DNA of 64,000 nt from Asaia bogorensis (GCA_945869965.1 CAMBRC010000008.1:1-64000); one strand, 5' to 3'. Counted from the first letter of the stretch, positions 8,208-17,172 are shown. Notes: generated by a model from the sequence alone, not told the origin. Numbers and translations: made by a program.

Positions 8208-9188
8208 ATGCGCATTCATATCCAGAACCCCTCGCCCGACGACTTGTTCGTCATCACGCCCGCCCAATGGGCCGATGCGGCTGCCAGGCGGCCGGATGTC
8301 GGCTTGGGCCATGACGTCAGCTATGCCGACAGCGATGACGGCTTTGCCGCCGGCATGGTCGATGCCGAGCTGCTGATCGGCACACCCGGCACCATCAAGG
8401 GCCGCTCGCTGGCCGGTGCTGCGAAGCTGAAGATGGTCTTCGTCATGGCCGCTGGCATGGACAAGCTGATGCCGTTCGACTGGCTGCCGCCGGGGGTCGC
8501 GCTGTTGAACAACCGCGGCGCGCATGGGCCGAAAATGCGCGAGTTCGCGCTGATGGCGCTGGCCATGCTGAACAACCGCATGCCGGCTTATGCCACCCAG
8601 CAGCGCCGCGAGGACTGGACCGGGCACTTCACCACCATCCTGCGCGGCAAGACCTGCATCGTCGTCGGCGTCGGCGACCTCGGCGGCAATGCCGGTGCCG
8701 CGGCGCGCAGCCAGGGCATGAAAACCATTGGCGTGCGCACCAAGCCCACTCCGCATCCGGAATTCGATCGCGTGGTGGCAATCAGCGATATTGATACCGT
8801 GCTGCCGGAGGCGGAATTCCTCGTCCTGGCCTGCCCGCTACTGCCGGAAACCCGCAACTTGATGAACCGCGAACGCCTGTCCCGGCTCCCCAAGGGCGCC
8901 AAGATCATCAACGTTGGTCGCGGCGCGCTGCTGGATCAGGACGCGCTGTGCGACGTGTTGGACTCCGGGCACCTCGACGGCGCGGTGATCGACGTCACCA
9001 CGCCGGAGCCGCTGCCGAAAGGCCATCGCGCCTGGACCACCGCCAACCTGGTGATCACCCCGCACGTTTCCGCCGATAGCCCCGCCACCTACAACCCCGA
9101 CAGCCTGGATATCCTGCTCGAGAACCTGCGCGCCCGGCGCGCCGGCAGCCAACTGCCCAACCAGGTCGAGCTGGGGCGGGGCTACTGA
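8208..9188 (+). CDS. D-2-hydroxyacid dehydrogenase (NAD(P)-binding)
   Basis: This 326-residue protein from the ATG at 8208 has the Rossmann signature VVGVGDLGGNAGAAARSQGM near residue 150, the substrate-binding LLPETRNLMNRERL, and INVGRGALLDQDAL with its conserved Arg. A His is seen in the C-terminal VITPHVSADSP. It reduces a 2-oxoacid or oxidises a 2-hydroxyacid, as glyoxylate/hydroxypyruvate reductases do. In the glycine-rich motif the last Gly of GxGxxG is Asn (GVGDLGGN), a small departure. It pairs with the amidohydrolase upstream. Confidence 0.87.
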   Translation: MRIHIQNPSPDDLFVITPAQWADAAARRPDVGLGHDVSYADSDDGFAAGMVDAELLIGTPGTIKGRSLAGAAKLKMVFVMAAGMDKLMPFDWLPPGVALLNNRGAHGPKMREFALMALAMLNNRMPAYATQQRREDWTGHFTTILRGKTCIVVGVGDLGGNAGAAARSQGMKTIGVRTKPTPHPEFDRVVAISDIDTVLPEAEFLVLACPLLPETRNLMNRERLSRLPKGAKIINVGRGALLDQDALCDVLDSGHLDGAVIDVTTPEPLPKGHRAWTTANLVITPHVSADSPATYNPDSLDILLENLRARRAGSQLPNQVELGRGY

Positions 9189-9210
9189 AGCAGGGCGCTT
9201 GGCGGTTGAG

Positions 9211-9238
9211 GGTCCAGGGGCCTCGGGTCCCTGGCCTT
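9211..9238. terminator. Hairpin between convergent genes
   Basis: GGTCCAGGG and CCCTGGCC can pair around a GCCTCGGGT loop. It lies between the stops of two convergent genes (9188 and 9246). There is no T-run, so termination in either direction is only inferred. The stem resembles the inner arm of the family C palindromes. Confidence 0.45.
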
Positions 9239-9245
9239 CCTTCCC

Positions 9246-10169
9246 CTAGCCAAAGATGCGCCGCAACCAGGCGTTGGCTTCGCGCATGGCTTCGGTGGCG
9301 GCGTCGACGTGGTTCACCCAGAACAGGAAGCCGTGGTTCATGCCTTCCCATTGCGAGAGGTCGGTGCGGACATGGGCTTCGGCGAGGCGTTGGGCGTAGC
9401 GGACGCCTTCGTCGCGCAGGGGGTCGTATTCGGCGACCTGGATGAGGGCGGGCGGCAGGCGGGACAGGTCGGCGGCGATCAGGGGCGCGGCGTGCGGGTT
9501 GGTGGCGGCGCCGGCATCGGCGTAATGGCCCCAGAACCATTCCATGGTGGCGCGGGTCAGGCCATAGCCCTCGGCGTTCTCGGCATATGACGGCATGTCC
9601 GCGGTGAAGTATGCGGTGACGGGATAGAGCAGGAGTTGGCCAGCGAGGTTCGGGCCGCCTTCATCGCGAATGCGCAGCGCGGTGACGGCGGCGAGGTTGG
9701 CGCCGGCACTGTCACCGGCGACGACGATGCGGGCCGGGTCGCCCCCGAGTTCGGCGGCGTGGGCGGCGGCCCAGCGCGTGGCGGCCAGGCAATCCTCAGG
9801 GGCGGCGGGGAAGCGGTGCTCGGGGGTCAGGCGGTAATCGACCGAGATGACCAGGGCACCAGCACCGCCGCACAGATTGCGGCACATGCCGTCATGGGTA
9901 TCCAGGCTGCACAGCACGAAGCCACTGCCGTGGAAGAAGACGATGACGGGGAAGGGGCCGTCGCCCTCGGGGGTGTAGATGCGCAGCTTCAGCGGGCCGC
10001 CAGGGCCATCGACGATGCGCTCACCGACGCCGGCGATCGCGGCGGCGGGTGGCAGGACCTTCACCAGCGCGTCGTAACGAGCGCGGGCGTCCGCGACCGA
10101 GAGGGTGTGGGTGCCGGGCAGATGGGCGGAGCGGTCCAGGAGGGCCTGGATTTGCGGATCGACGGGCAT
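9246..10169 (-). CDS. Alpha/beta hydrolase, hormone-sensitive-lipase-type esterase
   Basis: The 307-residue protein has the HSL-family oxyanion motif near residue 84, here FFHGSGFVLCS with HGSG in place of the usual HGGG. It also has VDYRLTPEHRFPAA, the nucleophile elbow GDSAGAN near residue 158, Asp in VAEYDPLRDEG and His in MNHGFL. All three catalytic residues are therefore present. It should hydrolyse short-chain esters in the cytoplasm; no signal peptide is seen. It is transcribed toward the convergent 2-hydroxyacid dehydrogenase and has a family A repeat upstream. Confidence 0.88.
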   Translation of the reverse strand: MPVDPQIQALLDRSAHLPGTHTLSVADARARYDALVKVLPPAAAIAGVGERIVDGPGGPLKLRIYTPEGDGPFPVIVFFHGSGFVLCSLDTHDGMCRNLCGGAGALVISVDYRLTPEHRFPAAPEDCLAATRWAAAHAAELGGDPARIVVAGDSAGANLAAVTALRIRDEGGPNLAGQLLLYPVTAYFTADMPSYAENAEGYGLTRATMEWFWGHYADAGAATNPHAAPLIAADLSRLPPALIQVAEYDPLRDEGVRYAQRLAEAHVRTDLSQWEGMNHGFLFWVNHVDAATEAMREANAWLRRIFG

Positions 10170-10197
10170 GGGCGGGGCCTTTCAAGGAAGGAAGGGT

Positions 10198-10285
10198 CTT
10201 CTTTTTCTGAAGAAAAAGAAGCAAAAGGACTTTCATTCGTTTGCTTTCGGATAAAAGTTTTTTGGTTCTTTTTTCAAAAAAGAAC
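10198..10285. repeat. Family A paired hairpin repeat (locus 4)
   Basis: The left half at 10198-10242 is a CTTC...GAAG hairpin followed by CAAAAGGACTTTCATTCG. The right half at 10249-10285 starts GGATAAAAGTTTTTTG and ends in a GTTC...GAAC hairpin. The spacer is only about six bases, the shortest of the regular pairs. Confidence 0.85.
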
Positions 10286-10298
10286 ATGCTTTCTTACG

Positions 10299-11093
10299 CT
10301 ACCAAATCGTATACCCCCCATCGATCAAAAGGGCGCTCCCGGTCATATACCGCGCCGCATCGCTGGCAAGATAGACGGCGAGCGGCCCGAGGTCCTCGGG
10401 CTGGCCCGCATCGCCGATCGGCACGGTGGCGCGGATATTGTCGATCATGGCGGGGTTTTCGCGGGCCCAGCGCTTGTTCGGTTCGGTCATGAAGAAGCCG
10501 GGCAGGATGGCGTTGGCGGTGATGCGGTGGGGGGCCCAGTCGGCGGCGGTGGCGCGGGTGAAGTGGATGATGGCGGCCTTGGCGGCTTCGTAGTGCCGGC
10601 CGCCGATGCCGCGATTGGCGATCAGGCCGCTCATCGAGGCGATGTTGATGATGCGGCCGGCTTTGAGATTGCCGGATTTGGCGCGGGCGACCATGGCGCC
10701 GCCGATCAGCTTGGTGGCGAGGAAGGTGCTGGTCAGGTTGAGGTCGATCATCGCCTGCCAGTCGGCGAGCGACTGGTCCTCGATCGGCACGTTGATGCGT
10801 CGGCCGCCGATGTTGTTGATCAGGATGTCGATGGGGCCGAGGGCGAGGGCTTCGGCGCAGGCGCGCTCGCAGCCGTCCGGGGTGCCGGCGTCCGCGGTGA
10901 TGGTCCAGGCCTGGCGGCCGCGGGCGCGGATGTCGGCGGCGGTGATGGCGAGGCTGTCGGGGTCGCGGCCGACCATGACGACGTCGGCGCCGGCCTCGGC
11001 GATGGCGAGCGCCATTTCGCGGCCCAGGCCACGGCTGCCGCCGGTGATGAACAGGCGGCTTCCGTCGAGGCGGAAGCGATCGAATACGGTCAT
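10299..11093 (-). CDS. Short-chain dehydrogenase/reductase
   Basis: The 264-residue classical SDR shows the cofactor motif ITGGSRGLGREMA near residue 17, NNIGG, the Ser in NIASMSG, and the catalytic YEAAK near residue 165. The start is the ATG at 11093; the frame is open further upstream but that part lies in the phospholipase D-type gene. The product is an NAD(P)-dependent alcohol dehydrogenase or ketoreductase of unknown substrate. It is transcribed with the cardiolipin synthase gene 23 bases upstream. Confidence 0.9.
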   Translation of the reverse strand: MTVFDRFRLDGSRLFITGGSRGLGREMALAIAEAGADVVMVGRDPDSLAITAADIRARGRQAWTITADAGTPDGCERACAEALALGPIDILINNIGGRRINVPIEDQSLADWQAMIDLNLTSTFLATKLIGGAMVARAKSGNLKAGRIINIASMSGLIANRGIGGRHYEAAKAAIIHFTRATAADWAPHRITANAILPGFFMTEPNKRWARENPAMIDNIRATVPIGDAGQPEDLGPLAVYLASDAARYMTGSALLIDGGYTIW

Positions 11094-11116
11094 GGTCGGA
11101 AATCTTCCTTGGGGGA

Positions 11117-12547
11117 TCAGAGATAGGGCAGGAACAGCCGGGCGGCGGCGTCGCGCAGGCGGATCGGGATGCTGCGCGGGCGCAGCGTGGCGCGACGGCT
11201 GGGGGTGGCGTCGATCAGGGCGTCGATCGCGGCCGTCGTGGCGGGGTCGTGCAGCTCGACGTTCAGCTCGAAGTTCAGGCGCAGGCTGCGCATGTCCCAG
11301 TTGGCGCTGCCGATCAGGCACCAGGCGCCGTCGACGGTCATCAGCTTGGAGTGGTTGAAGGGAGGCGCGCTCCACAGCACGTTGCAGCCGGCGCGGGCCA
11401 GCGCGAGCAGGCCGTCGCGCATCGCCCAATCGAGCAGGCGGTAGTCGCAGCGTTCGGCGACGATGATCTCGACCCGGGTGCCGCGCAGGGCGGCGAGGGT
11501 GAGGCTGGTGGCCAGGGCGTCGTCGGGCAGGAAGTACGGCGTGACGATGCGGATGCGGTGCCGGGCGGCGATGATGGCAGACATCATCAGCAGCTTGATG
11601 CGCTCGATGTCGTGATCCGGCCCGGAGGTGGCGACGCGGGCGAAGGCATCGCCGGCGTGGGGGGCGGTGGGGGGGGAGATCGGTGGGAACCAGAGCGGGC
11701 CGCGCAGGGTTTCGCTGGTGGTGAAGGCCCAGTCCTCGGCGAAGGCAGCCATCATCTGGCCGACGATGGCGCCATGCAGGCGAAAATGCGTGTCGCGGAT
11801 GCCGCGGCGGCGGCGCATCACGCGCCCGCGGCTCGGGATGTCGAGATTCTCGTCGCCGATGTTGACGCCGCCGGTGAAGCCGATGCGGCCATCGACGATG
11901 AGCAGCTTCTTGTGCGAGCGCAGGTTGAGCAGTGGCATGCGCCAGGGCAGATGCGAATGCAGGAAGCGGGCGACCGGCACCGCCGTGCGGCGCAGGTGGC
12001 GATAGGCACCGGCGTTGAAATAACCGCCGCCGACGCCGTCCAGCAGAACGCGCACCGCAACCCCGCGCGCCTGGGCGGCGGACAGTGCTGCGATGAAGCG
12101 GCGGCCGATGCCGTCATGGCGAAAGATGTAGCTGCTGAGCGCAATGCTGTGCTCGGCGGCAGCGATGGCATCGAGCATCGCGGGGTAGACGGCCTCGCCG
12201 TGCTGCAGGGGCGCGGCGGCGCTGCCGGCCAGCAACGGGCGGCCGGTGATTTCGCTGGCGGCGCGATCCAGCGGGATCAGGTGCGATGGCGCGATGGCGC
12301 AACACGCCGGCTGATCGGGTGCGACGACGGGACGGCGGCGCAGGCGCTGGCCGCGGCGCTCGATGCGGTTGACGCCGAGCAGGATATACAACGCGGCACC
12401 GAACGCCGGGGCGAGCCAAGCCAGGCCGATCCACGCGGACGCCGAGACAGGATTGCGCTGGCGCAGCAACACGTGCGCGGTGATCGCGACCGAGCCCAGG
12501 AGTTGGGTGATGGCGATTACGGTCCAGAGCGGGTGTGTGTCCGTCAT
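11117..12547 (-). CDS. Cardiolipin synthase, phospholipase D superfamily
   Basis: The protein has 476 residues from the ATG at 12547. Two membrane segments near residues 7-25 and 38-58 are followed by two HKD motifs, HKKLLIVDGRIGFTGGVNIG near residue 205 and HSKLMTVDGAWCLIGSANWD near residue 385. This is the layout of ClsA, which makes cardiolipin from phosphatidylglycerol at the inner membrane. An upstream in-frame ATG at 12619 would add 24 residues encoded by a family A repeat (MDKVFLLLFVHKKK...). That extension is judged false. Confidence 0.9.
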   Translation of the reverse strand: MTDTHPLWTVIAITQLLGSVAITAHVLLRQRNPVSASAWIGLAWLAPAFGAALYILLGVNRIERRGQRLRRRPVVAPDQPACCAIAPSHLIPLDRAASEITGRPLLAGSAAAPLQHGEAVYPAMLDAIAAAEHSIALSSYIFRHDGIGRRFIAALSAAQARGVAVRVLLDGVGGGYFNAGAYRHLRRTAVPVARFLHSHLPWRMPLLNLRSHKKLLIVDGRIGFTGGVNIGDENLDIPSRGRVMRRRRGIRDTHFRLHGAIVGQMMAAFAEDWAFTTSETLRGPLWFPPISPPTAPHAGDAFARVATSGPDHDIERIKLLMMSAIIAARHRIRIVTPYFLPDDALATSLTLAALRGTRVEIIVAERCDYRLLDWAMRDGLLALARAGCNVLWSAPPFNHSKLMTVDGAWCLIGSANWDMRSLRLNFELNVELHDPATTAAIDALIDATPSRRATLRPRSIPIRLRDAAARLFLPYL

Positions 12548-12577
12548 TATGTTGGAAGACAGGCCAAGGGGAAGAAT

Positions 12578-12692
12578 CTTCTTTTTGTGAACAAAAAGAA
12601 GCAAAAAAACTTTATCCATTTAGGCTGGGCGGTTGCCGCCGACACCACGCCTTTGGACAAAAGTTTTTTGGTTCTTTTTTTCAAAAAAGAAC
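12578..12692. repeat. Family A paired hairpin repeat (locus 5)
   Basis: The left half at 12578-12621 has a CTTC...GAAG hairpin with loop GTGAA, then CAAAAAAACTTTATCCATTT. The right half at 12654-12692 starts TGGACAAAAGTTTTTTGG and ends in a GTTC...GAAC hairpin. It lies between two genes that both read leftward. Confidence 0.85.
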
Positions 12693-12709
12693 CCCTTCCT
12701 TTTCCTCTT

Positions 12710-14287
12710 TCACCCCTTGCGCAAATTCCAGAACAGTGGCCGGGCGGCGCGCAGGATGCCGGTGACGTTGGCGCGCCGGGCAATCGGCGAGCGCCACATG
12801 CCGGTGGGCACGAACGGCACTTCCTCCAGCGCCAGGACTTGCATGTCGCGGCCGAGGCGCTGTTGGGTGGACAGGTCCGGAGCTTCGTACCAGGCGTCGC
12901 GCAGGGCTTCCATGGCGGGGCTGTTATACCAGCCGAACCAGGCCTTCTCGCCGGTGCCCCAGAGCGAGGTGTAGACGGCGGGGTTGGAGGCGGTGAAGCC
13001 GCCGCCCGAGGTACAGAAGATTGACCAGCCGCCCTTCTCCACCGCCTCGCGGCTGGCGCGGCGCTGGATCAGCGAGCCCCAATCGGTGGCGGCGTATTCG
13101 ACATTCAGGCCGAGCTGGTTGCAGAGCGAGCGGGTGACCTGGGCCAGGGCGTTGAGGGTGGGGAAGTCGGTGGGGGCCATCAGGACGATTTTTTGTCCGT
13201 TATAGCCGGACTCGACGACGAGTTTTTTCGCGGCGGCCAGGTCCCGTCGGCTGGTGAGCTTTTCCATGCCGGCATCACTGGCCAGCGGCGTGCCGGGGGT
13301 CCAGATGCCAACCGGCTGGGTGGTGTACGGGCTGTCCGCGCCCATCACGGCGGCGAGGTAGTCCTTCTGGTCGGTGATCGCCAACAGCGCCTGGCGCAGC
13401 TTGATGTTGTTGAATGGCGGATGCAGGTGGTTGAAGCGGACGATGCCGAGTTCGCCCAACAGGTCGGTGTCCTCCACCAGCACATCGCGGTTGCGGCGCA
13501 GCACCGGGATCAGGTCGGCGAGCGGGCGCTCCACCCAGTCGATCTCGCCGGTCTGCAGGGCGGCGGCGGCGGTGGCGGGATCGGGCATGATGATCCACTC
13601 GACGCGGTCGACGTTCACCACCTTGGCGCCGGCCATGTTCGACGGTGTCTCGCTGCGGGGCACGTATTTGTCAAACCGGGCATAGGCCGCGCGCGCGCCG
13701 GTCACCCACTCGTCCCGCAGGAAGCGGAACGGGCCGCTGCCGATATACTCGGTGATCTGCTGGAAGGCGTCGGTTTTGGCGATGCGCTCGGGCATCATGT
13801 GGCAGTTGTTGGACAGCGCCATCGGCAGCAGCGGGAACGGCCTGGTCAGCACGATCTCGAAGCTGCGGTCGGAGATGACGCGCATTTCGTTGAGCTGGCT
13901 GGCGATGCGCTGGCCCATGCCGTCCCGTCGCATCCAGCGGGCCAGCGAGGCGATGCAGTCCTGGGCGCGCACCGGCTCGCCGTCATGGAACATCAGCCCG
14001 TCGCGCAGGGCCAGGCGCCAGGTCAGCTTGTCGTCCGAGGTGGTGACGCCGGCGAGCATCTGCAGGCGCGGGGTCAGCGCTTCGTCGAAGGTCCAGAGCT
14101 GGTCCCAGACCATATGCGCGTGGTTTGCGGCGACGGTGGCGGTGGTCCAGACCGGATCAGGATTGGCGAGGTTGGCCTGCGGGACGAACTTGAGCACCCG
14201 GCTGGCGCCTTGGGCGATGGCCGGACGGGCCAAGCTGGTCGTGGCGATGGCACCCAAGGCTGCACCGAGAAGCTTCCTGCGGTTCAT
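12710..14287 (-). CDS. ABC transporter substrate-binding protein, peptide/SBP_bac_5 family
   Basis: The 525-residue periplasmic protein starts with MNRRKLLGAALGAIATTSLA and a cleavage site near ARPAIAQG. The RR-x-LL start suggests Tat export, though Sec is possible. The mature part has family 5 features such as LTWRLALRDGLMFHDGEPVRAQDCIASLARW split across residues 85-120, GSGPFRF and NNIKLRQALL. It should bind a peptide, opine or similar solute. No permease or ATPase genes are beside it, so its partners are elsewhere or it is an orphan. Confidence 0.9.
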   Translation of the reverse strand: MNRRKLLGAALGAIATTSLARPAIAQGASRVLKFVPQANLANPDPVWTTATVAANHAHMVWDQLWTFDEALTPRLQMLAGVTTSDDKLTWRLALRDGLMFHDGEPVRAQDCIASLARWMRRDGMGQRIASQLNEMRVISDRSFEIVLTRPFPLLPMALSNNCHMMPERIAKTDAFQQITEYIGSGPFRFLRDEWVTGARAAYARFDKYVPRSETPSNMAGAKVVNVDRVEWIIMPDPATAAAALQTGEIDWVERPLADLIPVLRRNRDVLVEDTDLLGELGIVRFNHLHPPFNNIKLRQALLAITDQKDYLAAVMGADSPYTTQPVGIWTPGTPLASDAGMEKLTSRRDLAAAKKLVVESGYNGQKIVLMAPTDFPTLNALAQVTRSLCNQLGLNVEYAATDWGSLIQRRASREAVEKGGWSIFCTSGGGFTASNPAVYTSLWGTGEKAWFGWYNSPAMEALRDAWYEAPDLSTQQRLGRDMQVLALEEVPFVPTGMWRSPIARRANVTGILRAARPLFWNLRKG

Positions 14288-14388
14288 GTCATGTGTCCCC
14301 CTGGTGCTCTTGCGGGGGAGCGTACAGCACGGCGGGAATCATTCAACAGAAAGGCAAGATTGGGCTCTGGCCAGCATGGCCGGCGCCA

Positions 14389-14430
14389 ATGAGTAAAGCT
14401 TTTTTGCTTCTTTTGGTTCACAAAAAGAAG
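14389..14430. repeat. Family A single half (locus 6)
   Basis: Only a right half is present: ATGAGTAAAGCTTTTTTGCTT, then a CTTC...GAAG-type hairpin with TTCAC in the loop. It lies upstream of the cytosine deaminase gene. No inverted partner is seen nearby. Confidence 0.8.
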
Positions 14431-14477
14431 TCTCCTCTGACCTGGACTGATCGCACCAAACCCGGGAACACGAACCG

Positions 14478-14951
14478 ATGCTGACCGAGACGGATCGAGG
14501 CTTTCTGCGCCGGGCGTTCGAGCAGGCGCGGACCGGGTATGAGGAGGGCGGTTGTCCGATCGGCAGCGTGCTGGCCGAGGGGGAGCGGCTGATCGCGGCG
14601 GGGCGGAACCGGCGAGTGCAGAATGGCGATCCGATTGCGCATGGCGAGATGGATTGCCTGCGCATTGCCGGGCGGCAGAAATCCTATCGGCGGACCACGC
14701 TGTATACCTCGCTGTCGCCGTGCATGATGTGTTCGGGGACGATCGTGCAGTTCGGTATTCCGCGCGTGGTGATTGGCGAGGCGGAGAATTTCGGCGGCAA
14801 TGAGGATTTCCTGCGCAGCCGGGGGGTGGAGGTGGTGGTGGCCGACGATCCCGATTGCATCGCGCTGATGGCCCGGTTCATCGCGGAGAAACCGGCGCTG
14901 TGGGCGGAGGATATTGCCGAGGACGCGCCGACCCAGGACGGATCGGCATGA
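14478..14951 (+). CDS. Yeast-type (FCY1-like) cytosine deaminase
   Basis: The 157-residue zinc hydrolase has HGEMD near residue 55 (His ligand and catalytic Glu) and SPCMMCSG near residue 81 (two Cys ligands). The region TTLYTSLSPCMMCSGTIV, the following FGIPRVVIGEAENF, and the C-terminal region up to LWAEDIAED follow Saccharomyces cytosine deaminase more closely than the bacterial TadA or CodA types; this comparison is from memory of the family. It should convert cytosine to uracil or deaminate a related base. Its stop overlaps the next gene's ATG. Confidence 0.8.
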   Translation: MLTETDRGFLRRAFEQARTGYEEGGCPIGSVLAEGERLIAAGRNRRVQNGDPIAHGEMDCLRIAGRQKSYRRTTLYTSLSPCMMCSGTIVQFGIPRVVIGEAENFGGNEDFLRSRGVEVVVADDPDCIALMARFIAEKPALWAEDIAEDAPTQDGSA

Positions 14952-15691
14952 GTGCGCCGCTCAATGCCTTCTGCCTGATGCCGGACAATAACGCGGCGCA
15001 TCTGGATTTCATGACCGGGGTGCTGGGGCTGCGGGTGAAGCGGGCGGAGGAGAGTTTCCTGGCCTTTGACACCAGCGGCGTTGTGGTTTGCCTGTGGGAG
15101 TCCGGGCATGTCTGTGGGCAGCTCGGCTATCGCACCAATACCGTGGCGGATTGCGCGGCGACGGCGATCCTGACGCTGGAGATGCCGGGGGAGACGGCGG
15201 TGACGCAGGCGGTGGCGGCGGCACGGCTTATGGGGTTGGCGACGCTTGTCGAGGCGGGTGGGGTGCTGCTGCGTGACCGGGCCAGCACCTGGTGGCGCTT
15301 GCGGGCTGGCGCTGGGCATGCGGTTAGGGCCGTGGAGCTGTTGGTCGAAGACGTTGATGTGACGACACGGTTTCTGGCCGGGATGGGATTTGCGGCGGCG
15401 GCTGGCGGCTTTGCGGCGGGGAACGGCGTGGCGATTTCGGTGCGCGGCCGGGCGGATTTTGCGCCTGAGGCACCATGGCTTGGGCGCCGGCCGAACGGGC
15501 CTATTGCAATGCCGGCGATCGGGTGCGCCACGCTTGGCGAGGTGAACGCGCGGGTGGCAGCGATCGCTGCCCACGGGATCGGCATCGATGTGGCGGCGCG
15601 GATGCATCCCTGGGGGTTTCGGGCGGCGTATCTCACCGATCCGTCGCACAATGTCTGGGAGATCTATACGACCGAGCGGACGGACGTCTGA
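14948..15691 (+). CDS. VOC/glyoxalase-like two-module protein
   Basis: The protein has 247 residues and two vicinal-oxygen-chelate half modules: residues about 5-110 (FCLMPDNNAAHLDFMTGVLG) and about 125-240 (VRAVELLVEDVDVTTRFLAGMG, ending LTDPSHNVWEIYT). The last motif, DPxxNxWEI, is typical of glyoxalase/dioxygenase family members, with Glu as a likely metal ligand. The first ligand His is clear only in part, so enzymatic activity is unsure. The ATG overlaps the deaminase stop (ATGA), implying co-translation and perhaps a role in pyrimidine or related base metabolism. Confidence 0.7.
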   Translation: MSAPLNAFCLMPDNNAAHLDFMTGVLGLRVKRAEESFLAFDTSGVVVCLWESGHVCGQLGYRTNTVADCAATAILTLEMPGETAVTQAVAAARLMGLATLVEAGGVLLRDRASTWWRLRAGAGHAVRAVELLVEDVDVTTRFLAGMGFAAAAGGFAAGNGVAISVRGRADFAPEAPWLGRRPNGPIAMPAIGCATLGEVNARVAAIAAHGIGIDVAARMHPWGFRAAYLTDPSHNVWEIYTTERTDV

Positions 15692-15757
15692 TACCAAACG
15701 CCGACGTGAATGATCTTCGCGATGTGTCGCACGGTCCAAGGATAGAGAAAGGGAAGG

Positions 15758-15868
15758 GTTCTTTTTTGAAAAAAAGAACCAAAAAACTTTCATCCGTTGC
15801 GCTTCGCGTGCCGGTGGAGAGTGGCGCCAATGGACAAAAGTTTTTGCTTCTTTTTTCAAAAAGAAGCG
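15758..15868. repeat. Family A paired hairpin repeat (locus 7)
   Basis: The left half at 15758-15798 has a GTTC...GAAC hairpin followed by CAAAAAACTTTCATCCG. The right half at 15831-15868 starts TGGACAAAAGTTTTTGC and ends in a CTTC...GAAG hairpin. It separates the VOC gene from the convergent tRNA-Leu gene. Confidence 0.85.
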
Positions 15869-15900
15869 CTTTCTTCCCCTGCCTCATGACACCAACGCTT

Positions 15901-15986
15901 TGGTGCGGGCGGCGGGGCTCGAACCCGCACTCCCTTACGGGAAGCAGATTTTAAGTCTGCTGCGTCTACCATTTCGCCACGCCCAC
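15901..15986 (-). tRNA. tRNA-Leu (UAA anticodon)
   Basis: The 86-base minus-strand gene has a 7-bp acceptor stem (GTGGGCG with CGCCCGC, one G-U pair), the anticodon stem-loop GCAGA-CTTAAAA-TCTGC with anticodon TAA, a long variable arm (CTTCCCGTAAGGGAG) as in class II tRNAs, the T-arm GCGGG-TTCGAGC-CCCGC, and an encoded CCA end. It reads UUA codons, which are rare in this GC-rich genome. Confidence 0.97.
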
Positions 15987-16029
15987 CGCGCCGCAGTTTC
16001 CTACGGAGCGGTGGGCGGGCGCAATCCCG

Positions 16030-17172
16030 TCAGGCCGCGAGTTCGGCGCGCAGAGCCGAGGCGAAGGCCGCGACGTCGGTTTCGTCGTTGTAGACGTGCG
16101 GGCTGACGCGCATGACGCCGAGGCGGTCGGCGACGTGGACGCCGCGGGCGGTCAGGCGGTCCAGCAGGCCCGGGGGCATCCCGCCGGCCAGGCGCAGGCC
16201 GAGGATGTGCGGCGCGCGCTGGGCACGGGGGAGCATCGAGATGCCGGGGATGTCGGCCACCGCCTCGGCCAGGGCGTCGGTCAGGCTGCGCAGGCGGGCG
16301 GCGACGGCGCTCTTTTCCCAGGCGAGGACCTGTTCCAGGCCGACGGCCGCCATCGGCAGGCCGATCGGGTCGTTTTTCTCGCCGCGGTCGAAGCGGCGGG
16401 CCGTCGGGATGTAGCTGTTGGAGCCGGGGGTTCGCGCCGGGCCGTGGTCTTCGAGCGGGCGGCCGGAATGGTGTTCCGGGGCCACGTAGAGGAAGGCCAG
16501 GCTGTAGGGGCCGAGCACCCATTTGTAGGTCGGGAAGGCGAGGAAATCCGGCTTCAGCGCCGCGAGATCGAGATCAAGCACGCCGGTTGACTGCGTGGCG
16601 TCGATGACGATCCGGGCCCCTTGCCGGTGCAGGGCCGCGGTGACTTTCAGCAGATCAATCATCGCCCCGTCGCTCCAATGCAGCGGGGTCAGGGCGGCGA
16701 GGCCGACCGGCGGGGCGCCGGGGCGATCGATCGCATCCAGCAGGGCACTGGTCCAATCGGCATTGGCCGGGCGGGGCACCACTTCGACCGTGGCGCCGAC
16801 GGCTTCGGCGCGTTCCTGCCAAACAAGGGCGAGCGAGGGGAATTCGCCCTCGATCATCAGTACCCGGCTGCCCTTTGGGATCACGAGGTTGCGGGCGGCG
16901 GTGGCGATGCCGTAGCTGACCGCGCCGGTGATGGCGACGTTGTCCGCCGCGGTGCCGAGCAGGCGTGCAGCCGCGCTGCGGGCGCGTTCGGAGATCTCGC
17001 TGCCGTGGCTGTTGGTCATGTGCCAGGGGAAGCTCTTGGTGGTCACGCCAAGCTGGCCGGCCTCGCGCACGGCGCGCGGCAGCGGGACATAGGCGGCGGC
17101 GTTGAGATAGGCGACCTCGCGCGGGATCTCGAACAGGTCGCGCTGGCTGGCCAGGGGAGTGGGGTCAGTCAT
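16030..17172 (-). CDS. Class V aminotransferase (PLP enzyme)
   Basis: The 380-residue fold-type I PLP protein resembles cysteine desulfurases and isopenicillin N epimerase-like enzymes. IVIDATQSTGVLDLD near residue 195 holds the PLP-binding Asp, and FPTYKWVLGPYSLAF near residue 218 holds the Schiff-base Lys. No Cys-containing active-site loop typical of IscS is apparent, so simple desulfurase activity is unlikely. The gene overlaps the upstream dehydrogenase by 4 bases (ATGA), so the two probably act on the same 2-oxo or amino acid. Confidence 0.85.
   Translation of the reverse strand: MTDPTPLASQRDLFEIPREVAYLNAAAYVPLPRAVREAGQLGVTTKSFPWHMTNSHGSEISERARSAAARLLGTAADNVAITGAVSYGIATAARNLVIPKGSRVLMIEGEFPSLALVWQERAEAVGATVEVVPRPANADWTSALLDAIDRPGAPPVGLAALTPLHWSDGAMIDLLKVTAALHRQGARIVIDATQSTGVLDLDLAALKPDFLAFPTYKWVLGPYSLAFLYVAPEHHSGRPLEDHGPARTPGSNSYIPTARRFDRGEKNDPIGLPMAAVGLEQVLAWEKSAVAARLRSLTDALAEAVADIPGISMLPRAQRAPHILGLRLAGGMPPGLLDRLTARGVHVADRLGVMRVSPHVYNDETDVAAFASALRAELAA

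Noticed and set aside
7248..8756. A 502-codon minus-strand frame across the amidohydrolase and dehydrogenase genes
   Set aside because: It spans two well-supported genes on the other strand and begins in a family A repeat; no protein family is recognisable.
11249..13024. A 591-codon plus-strand frame across cardiolipin synthase
   Set aside because: It is antisense to a gene with two HKD motifs and runs through a family A repeat. The composition is that of a shadow frame.
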